From Syngnathus acus (Eukaryota; Chordata; Actinopteri; Syngnathiformes; Syngnathidae), in assembly GCF_901709675.1 (NCBI RefSeq), contig NC_051106.1, positions 4,722,001 to 4,786,000 of the forward strand: a DNA stretch of 64,000 bases, read 5' to 3'. A model generated the notes under the pieces. That model made no database searches and was not told the origin of the DNA. It was given only the letters and a program-made list of their open reading frames with translations. Both the position numbers and the translations under genes were made by a program. Shown here piece by piece: positions 23,068 through 36,373 of this stretch (the first letter of the stretch is position 1; each line of letters starts with the position of its first letter).

Positions 23068-26000
23068 TTACTCCTCGCCTTGCCTCCACTTTTGAGACTC
23101 CTCCTGGCGGGCATCGGGGTGAATCTGGTTCCTCATGCCACCCAGGACGTTGGAGGTGGCTTCCGTGGCCATGATGAGGGGCTTGACCACTGCGGGCGGC
23201 AACTGACGGAGAACCCCGCCCACTGCTCCGGTCATGCCGCGTTGTTCATGTTCCCGGGTGGCTGTGTCGTAGATGGTCAGGGCTGTATCTGTGATTCCCT
23301 GGAGAGGTTAACCATTCAGCGTTAAGAAACAACTCTGTTACACGAGTACTCAACTTCAGCTGGTTACCTCTTTCACTACAGTATAGGCTTTGGCTACACC
23401 TTCTCTCAGGTCAACGGGCTGATGAGCCAGTCCGTAGTGCGAGAACCGTTTTACCCTCTTTGTGTCTCTCTCGGTCGTCACCGGAGACACCATGTCATAG
23501 GCCGTCTCCGCTGCAGCCTAATAAAATGAAACAAACTATTATGATAAAAGCATATGCTCAAACAAAGTGATGTTTTTGGCTGGATTTAAATTGCATGTGA
23601 CACAATTCTGGCCAGTGTAGGTACCCTCACTACTTACCCTGCAACTTTCACTAACAACTTAGACTAAACTAATCTCGTCCCAGACCTTCAAAGAATGTCT
23701 CTTAATTGAGATGTGTCACTATTTCATCAAACTTCCTTCCTTGTTGTGTGCTACTTTTTAAATGTACATTTAAATAAACAGTCAAACATATCCGATTTAG
23801 ACCATCGGAAGTGTGAACAGCAGAATTAGCAGTTTACCTGAATGGTTCGCACCATCCTGTTGGTAAGCTCCAGGGCGGCCATAGCTGTGGATGTTCCAAA
23901 GGAGGCGGTGCCACGCTGAAAGCCACGCACGATGCGACCGTCCTTCCTGTACTGCTCAATTGGGAGCCACACCAAGTCCCGGAATCCCTGAACTGAACAT
24001 TTATGCATTGGGCTTAACATAGTTCATATCCATCTGGAAGATCATGTACTTAAAACGGTTTGACACCAGAGCACAAAGCTTTCATTAATTATAACAACAA
24101 GCGAATGGCGGTGCATGCATGCAATAGGCGGCAATATTTACCCAGCTGGACCAGCGAGTGAATGGGCCCCACACCGCCCAGCAGGCCTGGAAGCTGGTTT
24201 TTCTTTATGTCGTTAAGCCACTCATTAATTGCATAGGAAAAGAGCTTATCCACACCTAATAAACTGCAAGACAGTTCCAAGGGGGGGTGGGGTAATAAAG
24301 ACCATTTAAAAAAGAATTCAGGAATGGAATGCATTTTCACATTTGACCTTTTCTAATTGGAATTAAAAACAAAAAAGTAAATATGATAAACAATTACTCA
24401 CTTCTTTTGAATTGCTTGAGTTTTGACTAATGTAAAACCTTACGTTTCAACTCTATGTTTTTTCTAATTAAAAATAAAGAACATACGTACCCTTGCCGGT
24501 AGCACAGCTGTCTCAGTTTGAGCTCTGAACAGTTGAGCTGTGTCAAGCCGATAATGATGCCTGAAAACGTTCCCTGGGAGTAAAACAGTGAATGGCAATC
24601 AGTCAACTAACAAGGACTGGAATAGACTCAAAACCTTAAGAGTCAGTCAGTACCTGCTCCAATGAGACGTGTTTTCCATGATAATCCAAGCGAATAGGAA
24701 CTTCAGAGGTGAATCTGAACTCCCTGTGGCATAAAAGAAGAGTCAATTAGGCGGCTCTGTAAAGACCCTTTCATCTCTCTATGATTTATTCAATTTATCT
24801 GGCAGCAACCTAAAGAATATGGGCTGGTCGGAGAACAAAGCGGCGGATGCGTCACCGTCCCCGACATCCTCCCGGTTACACACGGCGAATCCATTTTGAC
24901 TCAAATGTCTCTGTGCGGGCACAGAGATGATAGGTGCTGGGATCTGGTTAGTGGCAGCATGCTTGGAGAAGCTGCATGAGATCTCAGGAACAGAAGCTTT
25001 CTTCACGGACGCACTCACTGTGGTGGGATGAAATGCTTTAGTCAGGCAACTTTTAAATCGTATGAAAAAAGGCTGTTGATGATGAAAGTGAATTATTTAC
25101 CATCTTGACTAGGTGGGGAGAAAAACTCCACTTCTGTGGAAAGACTAGTGAAGAAGTCTTTGAGGAAGAAGAGTGCGTCCTTCAAAGAAAACAAAATGTT
25201 TGAAATGTTATTTTTGTCATTCCAAAGGAAATATGCTTTACCTGATCGATATTGAGGCGAAGAGGCATCAGGGAAACACGTAAGCAGCATTCTTGTGGAG
25301 CCTGGCCGGACTCAGGACACATGTGCAGCGCTTTAACTGTCAACTAAGCAACAGAAAGCAAATAAGTTATCATCGGCTAAGATGAGACGTCAAGAGGTGA
25401 ACGCACGTGTGCTGCTTCCTCTCACCATGTTGGAATGAGCCTTACGGGGCATTTCTTTACTGGAGTACAAGTAGAGGAACTTATTCATCTGGGAGCTTGC
25501 CAGTCTGTCTCGGATCTCCAAGTCTTGCACAACAAACACCTGGCGAGATACAGGCTGCTCTGCTGGTGATCCTGAAGCCTCCTGCTCTTGTGGGTACACC
25601 TCGTGTTGAAATCTCACCTGAGGGTGAAATCAAGGTGGTCACTGTTGCGATGTTTGGTGCTAATGTTGACTGGGTCACGTTATTTAGCTCTCTAAAGGGG
25701 AAAATAACTGAGATGAAAAATTACTTTGCTGAGTTGTATTTCCATGAGGACGTCGGGGTTTCTTCCTTTTCCTCCTCCAGTGCGTCCTGAAATTCTGGCT
25801 TGTCGAACTGGTGTTTGGGAGGGGGAACTGTGGGGAGTAGTACTGAATTGCAAAGAAAAGATAAACACGTTTCTGTTGCTTTATCTTTGGAATTAAAAAA
25901 AAAAATCATACTTAGTTAAAAACATTCTTTACTCACCCCCGACTTCTGGCAGGAGAAGCTGTGAAGGTAACACGGCCAAAATCTTTGCCACCATAGAGGT

Positions 26001-29000
26001 GCCACACAATGGAGATCTCCTTGATGAGGTAACGCACCTCCGGGATGGGAAAATTCAAGGCTCCGCGACTGGAATCGCTTCCATCCAGAGGTTGATTGAA
26101 GTGATCGTAGCGGATTTGCACCGGCTCGGAGGTGAGCAGCTTTACGACGGGCTCCTGATCCACATCCTGAAACACATTGTTGCTGTTCAGAGTCATCAGG
26201 CACCTCAAGTTAGTTGACTTTGGCTGTAATGCAATCAACGCATGCTGACCTGCAATCTGGAACTGGGCGTCTCCAGAATACAGAAGTCGTCAGTCTCCTG
26301 TGCCAGGTTGGAAACAGGCGTGATGAGAGGAGAGTGAAGAATGGGGCAGGTGGGGCTGGCATCATGGTCAGAATTCCCACTCTCATCTGGGAACAGGAAC
26401 AAGTCAGAGCGAGGGGGCTCAAGATTGCGATTCCTCTCCTCCCGAGCACCTACAAATTTGATCAAATATGAATAGTATGGCATCAAATAGTGCAAAGGGA
26501 GAATCGTCCTGAATCAAAACGTTACCGTTCTGTTGCACCCCGGGAGCATGCTGCACATCAGTCTCCTCCATCGCTTCACTCATCAGATCCTGCAAAATCT
26601 GCTGCTCGGTCTCAGCTAGCAGCGGAGTCTGAGCGACGAGCCGGCTGGGAAACTCTGCCTGTCCGGCCAGACACTCAGATTAAGCATCTCGGCTTTCGGA
26701 CTCTTGTGTAGTTTGGTCGGGATGAATGCTGTCCTGAATGCTGTCCTGAATGCTAACCTTTTTTTTTTGTGTGGAACTGCTTTGCTTGGCCTCTGGCTCT
26801 GCAGGAGGAAGCAAATCTCCATAGCTGGCAATGTACTGGATTAGGTTCATGAGGGCAGCACAGGAGTCGGCGCATGTTCTGATGTGGATGACGTCACTGG
26901 AGCATCGAAGCTCAAATCTCGGCTCAGTCTACACGAGAAGAAAAGGGTGAAAAATTCAAGATCCTTGAAGTCATTTCGGAATGTCACCCTCCTACCAGTT
27001 TGCCATCCACGCCAGGTTTGATAGCAGTGATTCGCAGTTCTAGAGTTCCCATGTCTACCACTTGGACATAGTCTGGAACCAAAACAACAAGACGTGCACT
27101 GGTTAAAATCCTCTCAAAGATTCCTTTCATCGAGGATCGACTTACCGCGTGCTAAATTGACAGAAACGGCATTACACTTGTCTGAGAGGAACAGAGCAGC
27201 TTCATCCAAAATGATTCTGGAACAAAGTCACTGGTTTCACTCCGCTGCAGTATCAGAGTCTTTAATTTCCTGATCATGCCATACCTGAGCGTTGAGGAGG
27301 AGTTGTCTAGAGAGACGCTGCTGGAGATGCTAAATGTTTCCACCACCAGCAACGATCTCAGAGGTAAATAAGAAGGTCTGTCCGAAAATAAAAACACATT
27401 AGAATACGGAAAATGAGGCAGACACACGCATCTCCTTTACCTGTAGTCCAGGGAGCAGTTCCACAAATGTAGATGGAGGGTGCTGACAGACGTGGGAGGA
27501 GCGTAACCCAAAACAGGCTCATCGGACACATTCAAAAAGTCAACCATCTGGAGCAAATAAATTCATCTTTGGTTTTCACCTGTATATACGACATCAAGTC
27601 ATCGAGATGTGAGAGTGGAGGAGCTACCTGATCATACCAGCCCAGGTTGGGAGGAACCATTCTGTGCTGGACTGTTGCTCCTCTCACTCCAATAGCAACC
27701 AAAAATTCCTGTGTGTAAAAATAAATCACAATCGAGCAGTAACGCTTGAAATACTTCTAAAATATTGCAAGTGGGAATGCTTATCAGTGTTTTTTAGACT
27801 TAACCCTGACAGCCTACCTTGAAGCTGCGATCGGCATTTTGCGACGAGATCTTGACGGCAACGGACACCATACTGCGGGCCTCCAAGCCGATACCCTCTG
27901 ACGGCGTTGAAGATCTCTCCGAGGGTGACTCCGATTGGTAGATGGTTGGTTCCAGCCAGTGTGGATGTGACCTGAATGGCAACTTTATATCCGAGGAGGC
28001 GGGGCTTCCATCTACAACTCCTGCGTACAGAAACAAAACTGGAGATCCGCTACATTTCGGTGAAACATTTAAAAATGCGGGTGGTTGGTTACCTTGGTGA
28101 TACAAGGAACTATTGGTGGTGTGGAAGCAGACATAGTGCTGATCTTTAAAGCCTTGGTGCTGTGTAACACTGAACAGCACGGCATTTTTCACCTCCAGCC
28201 AGAATTCCCCATGTTTATTTTTCAGTAGTGCTTTATCCTCCTTCTAGGAAGAAAGATGTCAAAAACTTATAAATAAGGTATGATGTAAATAAAAGTATGA
28301 CAAAACAGATTTTGCCATCAATGTACCTTAGCGTTAGTTTGAAGCGCAACCAAGCCATGGTTGACATTGATAATGACAGAGAACAGGCTTTGGGAGCTTT
28401 TACTCTGAACTTTGGGATTTTTTTTCTTGTGAGACCTGAATCCTCGGTCAGAGGAACCAGAGTTGTAGTGCATGTACTCCTCATCGGAACCACTGGTATC
28501 TTCTACAAGCATAACAAAAGAAAATCTCAAAATGTCGGCCTGCGTTCAACAACTATATTTCATTTAAAACTGAGAGACTGCACACAATATTCAGGGGTGA
28601 CAGTATGAGCCGTCTCACCCTCAGGTCCAGTCGAGCGAAATTGGGTGAAGCTGTCTTCCGTGTAAGTGTTGATCAACTGACTGGCGACAGAGAGTCCAAC
28701 GCCATATGGCATGCTATCTACCGTTTCCACAGGCGAAGGGGCAGTGGGCTCCCACAGCAGGAGGTCATTGTTGATTCTGAAATGTGGTCAAGTCTGTCCA
28801 GTTATTGTGTAATAATAAACATTGATTTTAACAAGCATTAAAAACATCAACTTTCGTTATTGTGATAGGTGCAGAACATTATCAGGAGGGTTTGTTACAA
28901 GGGTGAACCATTTTTTTAGGACTTACCTATTGTGTAGCTTCTCATAAAATGCTTTGCTGGGTAAAGATAATTGCACATTGGGGAAACACAGGTCGAGGAC

Positions 29001-32000
29001 AAAACGAGAGTTGTTCATGGTTTTCTCTTGGAACTCGGTCATCTCGCCAACATCACCGGGAATGACCATCTGGAAGCAAAACATTTTTTCAAAGTGATGC
29101 TAATGTTGCTGTTTGAACATTGATGTTTCACGAATGTAGTACCGACCTCTTCGTTCTCGTACATAACCCTCCGAGAAGAAAAGGGTGACGGCTCTGGTTT
29201 CCCAAAGTCACAGAAATCCTTCAGTGAGTGGGCAGCACCCTCCTCTTCCTCCTCAAGGAAATTGTCCTCGGCCCCTTCTTCATCCTCGACCGTCACACGT
29301 TCAAGGATCGAGTGCACCGCCGTGGGGTTCACTTTCAACACGACACTGGTGGGAACGTGCGCCGTTATTTGGAGGTGACGTGCACGGCAAGGATGTCAAG
29401 CTAAAAACATACCGTGGCCAATCGAATTTCGCACTCTCAGATGTTGTCATGTCTCCGTCCATGGTGTGGGAAACTCTGAGGAACCTGGCGGCTGGTTGAT
29501 CCAGCTCCTCCTGAAACCTTCCTGTGGAAGGCAATTGAAGCCAAACACACTTAGGGAGGACTCTGGGAGTAATATAGCAACTTTCTTGACCTCATCATAC
29601 CAATAAGCTCCCTGAAGGTGAGCTCCATCTTGGTTTGATCTGGCGTGCTCCCAGCCCTAAATTCAGTTTTAAATTCCAGTTCTTCCAGCTCCAGGTACAT
29701 GACTTCTTTCTGCAAGGACTTTTTAAACCAGGGACCTCTCTCCTGATCGGAGCGCAGATCGGGAATGGGAAACCGGACCGCAACGCCCATTGTTGGTGCG
29801 TTGACGGTCAGTGACACGTGACAGCTGGATGGGGTGCGGCTGTCGTCGAGAAAAACCTCTGCAAAGGCCTTATGCTGCAAAAATGCAAACCACAGCGCAA
29901 TCGGCACAATCGATTGACATCCAACACAGAGCAGAATCTAAAATTCAGCCTCTTTACAAAGACTATCAATGTCAGAGGGGTAAAAATGTTGAAATCTTCA
30001 GTAGATTTTCATTCCTCTTACCAAGCTGATATGCTTATTGTAGGACGTGTACATGTGTGAGGTCATCATCTCCGTGGTGGCCAGCTTCTGAGGTTGCAGT
30101 ACAGAATTGAGACGGTCCACAATACTGATGTCGAGCTCGGAGCGCACGGGGCCCAGTTCGACCAGCACGTCAGCTTTTCTGGGGATGCTGCTGAGTCGCA
30201 TTTGGCCACCCTGCAGAGATAAAGCTCAATCTAAGCGACCGCTCTAACAAGTGTGCTGCAAATGTGACGACCGACTATGAAGGCTGCTTTTGTTTTATCT
30301 TGCATTTACCTGGGGCCCTCTGCGCTCGGCCTGTTTGTAAAGCAGGTGAAAGCAGGTACTAAGTGGTGCGCTGCCGCTGGCTGCAGTGCTAAACGTCAGG
30401 AGCTGAGTTGTGACAGAAACGTGTCATGCTGTGAATTCACCCCCAAAAAAATGCATGCAGAGCATGTGCTGAACTCAGCGTTGCCTCGCTGACCTCAGTG
30501 TATTGAATGCCTCTCTGAGAGCCAGACGTGTTGGGCTCTGAAGGGAACAGACACTCCAGCAGCTCCATTTGGTCAAGGGAGACGTCGGTGCTGAAAGTCC
30601 GCAGGCTGGATCCCTGACAGTGCTCGTAGATTATCTTCAGACCCTGGCCCACAAACCTGCAAATGCAACATGTTACCTTGAGTTTTTCCTGGACTTCCTT
30701 CTCAAGGGCTTCCTTTCATATTGGTTTACAAATCTTTAACATCGGTCAGTCCACATGTGTGGTGTTACTTTTACAAATTATTTATTATTATTTAACAAAA
30801 TATAACATGGCAATAAAATGTAAAGAATGCTCACCTGAGGTGATCTTGGGGACATGCGTGATTAAAAACTGATCGAGACTGAAGGAAAGCAGCTGGGTCG
30901 AGGTGACTCGGGCCCAGCACGCTGAAGAAATGTGCAGTCATAGGGTCCAGCGGACCCGGAGACACATCTAGTGGCGGTAGCGGGTCAATGTGGAGGACTG
31001 AGATTGCCAAACTGCTCAGTGTCAGACTTAAAACCAACTCTGGTCTTGACTCGTCACTGTGGGTTTTGGACGGATGTGCTGAAAGCAAACACGATCATCA
31101 GGATGACTCAATTTCAGTAGTTTCACTCAGCAAAATGATCACGCAAGACTTTTTCCACTGTCGACACGACATTATCCTGTGTTTTCCCACACTTACAAGC
31201 TTGTCGCAATAACGTTTGAGGGAGTTGAGCGTCGCGAGACTTTCCAGGTATCTGCTTCTCTCTTTGTCGTGGTACGTCCATGTAATCGTCCCACAAAGCC
31301 TAATGTCACAAAAACACATTGTTCGAATACATACACAACTAAGATCAGTGAATGGCTCTGAATCTGATTTTATCCATGAAAGTGATGACCCTGACTTACA
31401 GTTTTGTTTCCCGACGGCGATTCTCCCGGAGAAGCCGAGTAGTTACTATTGAGTGACAAATCCAAATCCACAGTGGGTGGTTCCCCCAAAGGAGGGAGGG
31501 ATGACAAGCTGTGGGACATGTCCATGTCAGCCATGGAGAAGAAGACGTCATCTGCTCCGACCACAGGTTTACAGAAAAAAAAAAAAAAAATCCAATATAA
31601 CAGCTGACACTTGACATCCTTAAAAAAAAGGATGAAGGATCATTTGAATCAAACCTCGACTAGAGACAGTACGAGTCGTCTGGCTCTCAAAAAGTTCTGC
31701 CTCTGCTCCTGCCATTGCGGTGTCCTTCTTCAGACAGCGATTTAATTCCATGTGGAGTCGGTACTCATCCTCTTGCTGCATGGGTCGACTCTTTTTGTCC
31801 TTGGCCCATTCCTGTGCACCTTCAGGCAAAAGCAGAGAAATTCAAACAGTTAAATTAAACACTCCGTGACGTTACGGCAGGCCTGTTCATTTACTAACAA
31901 GCACTCACGTTCAAAGGAAAACGCTCCAAACAAGTCTAGAAGTAGATGGACTTGGCGCGGTGAGAGCAAAATGAGCAGTGTGTCAACGTGGCCGGCAACA

Positions 32001-33783
32001 TCCAGCTGTGAAGCAAAGAAACATTACTAATTTTGTGAACATCAATACCAACATCCAAAATCGGAACTTTTTGATATATATAACACAAACTTTCATTGAC
32101 TCACCTTAGCTCCAGGCATGGCTAGATTGTTTTTCAATGTGAGGGACAGTTCAATTTTACCGCCGAGACTCCCAACCTGCACAGGTTGAAAGGGTACTGT
32201 CGAGGATACAGTCTCTGTGAACTGTGGATGAGGTTCGCAAATGATTTTTGGATTCCAGCTGGGAGAGAGTTTTGGCTCAGTTTCCTGTCAAAAAAGTAAA
32301 AAAAAAAAAAAGAAAAGAAAACTGCATTCATTGACTGGCTACAGGTAAATCCGGAATGTAAAAAGACAAACCGTTGGAAGTGGTGAAGATTTAAAATCCG
32401 TGAACTCATCCCAAAATACAGTGATGCCTTCCATCTGTAGCTTTTTGTGTGCAAATGTGATTGGTTGATGCACGTTCACATTTGAGCTCTCCTCCCCAGT
32501 TTCGTCGGAATAAAAAATCCTGCACATAAAAGGCAGGACAAAGTTAAAAAAAAAAAATCCACAAAACAAGCACTGAAACAGTTGATCTCAGTCATAAATG
32601 TTATAGCCAAGGACTTCCTCAACCCTGTAAAAAGGAACCGAGTAGGAACCTTATTTGGTAACTTAGTACTACTAAATGCTGCACTCTGAAAGAGCAGAAT
32701 CAAATTATTTCTTATAGCCAATCAGCAACAAGAAGGTAATGATAATAATGTAATTTATTACAGTATATATAATTAAAAGTTGTATAATAAAAGATAAATA
32801 AATTAAAGTTCATAAAATAATTTTAGAAGCAACACATAAGTTCAATAAATTGTACATAAAAAAAACAATTATTTTTTTCCGCTAACCTTGCCTATCTAAA
32901 TCCCTACAACTGTTGTTGTGAAATACGTGTGGCAACTTACTTGTTTATTCGAACCTCAAGAGCAATTCCAGTTTTGGAATTTTCTGGAACATGTTCAACC
33001 CTCAGAACAGTATCCAGAAATGTCACTTTGACTCTTCTGAGAACTACAAGAAAGAGAATTCAAACAGTGATTACTTGATTCATTCTCGCTATTTTTGCAA
33101 GCGCTCCCCGAGGCTTCCCCTGCACATGATGTACCAGTTTCTATTGTTTCAGCAAACTTCTCTAGTCCCTCAAATGGCTGAAAGCTCTCTCCCGTATCAT
33201 CGGTGAGCTTCTGGCTCAGACACTCTTTGGCGAGTTGCATGCTGCTCGTCATGAAACTGGACCAGTACATGGGCTCAGTGCCAGATGCTGAAAAAAATAC
33301 ACATTAAAGTTTTCAAATAGAGAAATGACTCACAAAATGTCATGCTTTTCTCAACTTTTGTCTTAAAACCTGCTTACCTACTCTTGGCCTTGGTCTAAAC
33401 ACCATCTCCAAACCTTTGACCTCAAGAGCACAGTTCTCATGCAGCAAGGTAGCCCATGGTACGGTTAGTGAAATCGTCTGGATGAAGCCCGCAATAATCT
33501 CAAAGGGAGCATCTGCCGTCTCTAGGAGCTCATTGAGTGACTGAAAGACAAATATATATTCAATATTCAATTCTGGTCAGTGTAGATTGTGTGTCTATTG
33601 AATGTCTTAAAATGAACATACCCACTTATCCAGGGGAACTTGTCCCAGTGATCCAGTGCCTTGGTAGAGATCTAAACTGAGCTGATCCAAACTCAATTTT
33701 TCCTGCAGGAAGTTGCCAAGGTACCGATGCAAGAGGTAACGACAGGCCCGCTTCTTAATGGACTCGGAAAATGGCCAAGGCAT
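23068..33783 (-). CDS. atg2b: Autophagy-related protein 2 homolog B (ATG2B)
   Basis: Rod-shaped bridge-like lipid-transfer protein. It moves phospholipid from the ER to the growing autophagosome together with ATG9 and WIPI proteins, and also acts on lipid droplets. About 40 exons are spread over 10.7 kb. The start codon at 33781-33783 opens MPWPFSESIKKRACRYLL, the hallmark N-terminal chorein segment. The C-terminus ends GMRNQIHPDARQEESQKWRQ and closes with TAA at 23068-23070. Clear landmarks include YWSSFMTSSMQLAKECLSQK (about 33240), ADMDMSHSLSSLPPLG (31500), DLRSDQERGPWFKKSLQKE (29740), HVWLPIEQYRKDGR-like VWLPIEQYRKDGRIVRGFQR (23930) and an LC3-interacting motif at 26274-26291. I saw no stop or frameshift in exons I followed, but did not place every junction. 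Paralogue B rather than A is chosen from the sequence and from gskip being its head-to-head neighbour, as in human 14q32.2. Confidence 0.96.
26274..26291 (-). other. LC3-interacting region (DDFCIL) in atg2b
   Basis: Minus-strand codons read D-D-F-C-I-L, preceded by Glu-Thr. This is the aromatic-x-x-aliphatic LIR core with acidic residues in front that lets ATG2 proteins bind GABARAP/LC3. It matches the human ATG2B motif as I recall it, so LC3-family binding is probably conserved. Confidence 0.75.
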
Positions 33784-35821
33784 CCTGACTTAACCCGTGT
33801 GCGGTAAAGTGCAAAGATAAAAAGGAAGGTCTATTTAAAGCCCTCTGGCTAAAACGTGTTTGACAGAATGACTGTTAGGAATGAATCAGTTGTGCCATCC
33901 CGTCCACTGAATGAAATCAAACCATACGAGTTGTGACATCCTTCACATCCCACAATAATGGAGGATATGATGGTACTCAAAGATGTATGAAGGCAGGGCT
34001 CAGACTCCAGTTTCCTGCACAAAATAAACAAACGATGTTCTTTGACACACGTCTACCTCACACTTATTCAATTACTTGGCAACTTAAAAGCGCATACAGC
34101 CTATTGCGCCACACGACCGTTAATAGCTTATTGATCGTAACTGGGGCAAACGCACTTGTCAACCAACTAGCTTTTATAGCATGCCGATATATACTGCTAG
34201 TTATTAGCTGCTTGGAGCAGTGCTGTCACGACAGGAGACAAAGGCATATGGTTATTTGCTAACCGTCCGGGCTAACGAGGGTGAAGGCGATCAAGCTGGC
34301 TAACATATTATTGTACCGTCAACGTTATCACACCAGCTAACACGTTGCTAAGGTTTAAGCACTGCACTCGCTGCTTAGTTGCCTGAAAAGCTTAAAATAC
34401 GCTATTGGTTAAACTATTTACCATTACATGTCACAACAGTGTCACCGAGTCATGTAAAAAAAATAGGGCGTGCAGATATACGAAATTAATTAGCAGAGTT
34501 GAAGGAAATAGCGTGACAGTTAAATTACCTTCTAAATGCGTTGTTTACAAACACTCTCATGACTCCGCACCAACTGAGCCTTCACACACACTTCTCAAGA
34601 TGGTAGGTTGGAGCTGCACATCGGACAAAGTAACATTGAGAGACATCACGTCTGATTGGTCTATTTAACTTTCAATCAATAATTTAAGCCAATCGAATTA
34701 TGGTAATACTGTAAAATTCCGCCTATCGCGTTTTCCAACCAATAGATTGCTTTCCATTGAATCTAACCTTATATTATGGGGTGGGACCAATTGCGTCATA
34801 ACATGGCGGTATCGCGTATGGCACACTTACTTTATTGAGTTTTTATTTTAAAGCGTATTACATTTGATGCAAATTTGGACATCTCAAAACGGTATTAGTA
34901 TGTAATGGGGTGGTTTTAATTATCTACAAAGTAACGATCGACCGGTTTCCATCAACCTTACCCACCCCCACGTAGTGCCCACTCTGTGGACTGGAAGCTT
35001 CCACGGGAGCACAACCCGAGGTGAGGATAATGCACGCATGTTTTAGTTTAGAATAGAAATACGTATTTCATGGCCATTCTTTTGTAATAAAATGAAACAA
35101 ATGTGCTGCACTATGCAAACGCACTTGTGGCCTACACTGTTTAGGTTTGTTTACTGATCGCTCGAGACGTGAGAAACGAGGCAAAGTGTCACTTTGAATT
35201 TGATAGATGGTTAGTAATGTAATGCTTGTTACTAAAAACGTTGGAGTTGCGTTCGGACAAATTACTACATTAACACGACAGTATTTTTAATGTGTGCAGA
35301 GTATTGGACTCATATGTTGCCTTCTCGTAACCTCGTAAAACGGAACTCTCCGTTGTGAATGACGTCACATAGTAGTTGGTTGAAAGCAAGATACCTAACA
35401 TTGTCCAAATTTAAATAACCATTTTAATAATGTACACAAAATTATTGTAAAAGTTCCAAAACATTCCAAAAACGTGCTTTTTGTGTAGTTCTAGCTGTGT
35501 CTCCAAACTCAGTAGAGCAGGTTCTTATTCATATTGAGCCATTTTCAATGTGATCATAAAACACTTTTCTAACCAACAATTTTTCCATTTGTTTTTATAG
35601 TTTCTACATTCACTGACCAAATCAACCAGGCTCCAACAATATCATCGTCAGCAAATAGTCCACAAATCCCTCAACAGGAGCCATTCAGCCTTGTGACCAT
35701 ACCACATCAATTTAAAAAATACTTTGCACAGGTCATAGTTCTTGTCTTGTAAAGCAGAACTTATGTTTTAATGACACTGCAGTGACTCATCGTGTGTGTG
35801 AACGTGCGTACATTACAGGGA
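33784..35821. promoter_or_regulatory. Divergent atg2b/gskip promoter region
   Basis: The 2.04 kb between two divergent start codons. The core is near 34650-34815, where four CCAAT boxes fall within 140 bases: GATTGG 34654-34659, CCAATC 34689-34694, CCAATA 34739-34744 and CCAAT 34787-34791. A YY1-type motif AACATGGCGGT follows at 34800-34810. The gskip coding exon starts right after an acceptor (TTACAG, before 35820), so at least one 5' non-coding gskip exon lies in this region. No other gene is seen. Confidence 0.6.
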
Positions 35822-36373
35822 ATGGAAGTAGACTGCCAGCCCGAGGACCCCATGGTGTCCGCCTTCGAAGACGAATGTGTAGAGCTGTGCGACGTCAAGG
35901 ACATGAGACTGGAGGCGGATGCCGTGGTCAACGACGTCCTTTTCGCTGTGGCCCAAATGCACGTGTCCAAAAACCTCAACAATTCATCCGACGTGGCTTA
36001 TATTAATGTGGAGACTAGAGAGGGCAACCGCTATTGTTTGGAGCTCACAGAAGCAGGACTAAGAGTAAGATTTCTTTAATAGGGTCCATTTAACTTTTTA
36101 TATTATTTACTTTATACAATTTATATTATTATTCAGTGATTCCCCATGACATGAATAACGGTAACAATAATTTTAATTAATCCCACACTAATTTCTTTTC
36201 TCCTGTCCAAATAGGTGGTGGGCTACGCTTTTAACGAAGTGGACGAGGACCTGAGTACTCAGTACCATGAGACAGTTTATTCACTTCTGGACAACTTGAG
36301 TCCAGGCTACAGGGAAGCCTTTGGGAATGCTTTGCTGCAGCGGCTTGAAAGTCTCAAACAAAATGGACAGTGA
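35822..36373 (+). CDS. gskip: GSK3B-interacting protein (GSKIP)
   Basis: Small cytosolic adaptor that binds GSK3-beta through a C-terminal helix and the PKA RII subunit through an amphipathic helix, and so acts as an A-kinase anchoring protein that dampens GSK3 and Wnt signalling. Two coding exons, 35822-36064 and 36215-36373, join in phase 0 into 133 residues (human 139). The RII-binding helix is around [17 protein letters not shown] (residues 39-55). The GSK3-binding segment is near the C-terminus ([20 protein letters not shown], then LQRLESLKQ). An in-frame ATG at 35792 lies before the acceptor, inside the presumed intron, so I start at 35822. Shares a divergent promoter with atg2b and converges on npc2. 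Confidence 0.96.

Noticed and set aside
26716-26757. Triplicated CTGTCCTGAATG-type unit as an atg2b coding repeat
   Set aside because: The atg2b exons bordering it show that it lies in the intron right after a donor site, so it is not translated.
35792-35821. Longer gskip N-terminus
   Set aside because: An acceptor TTACAG lies between the two ATGs, so the extra codons are most likely intronic.
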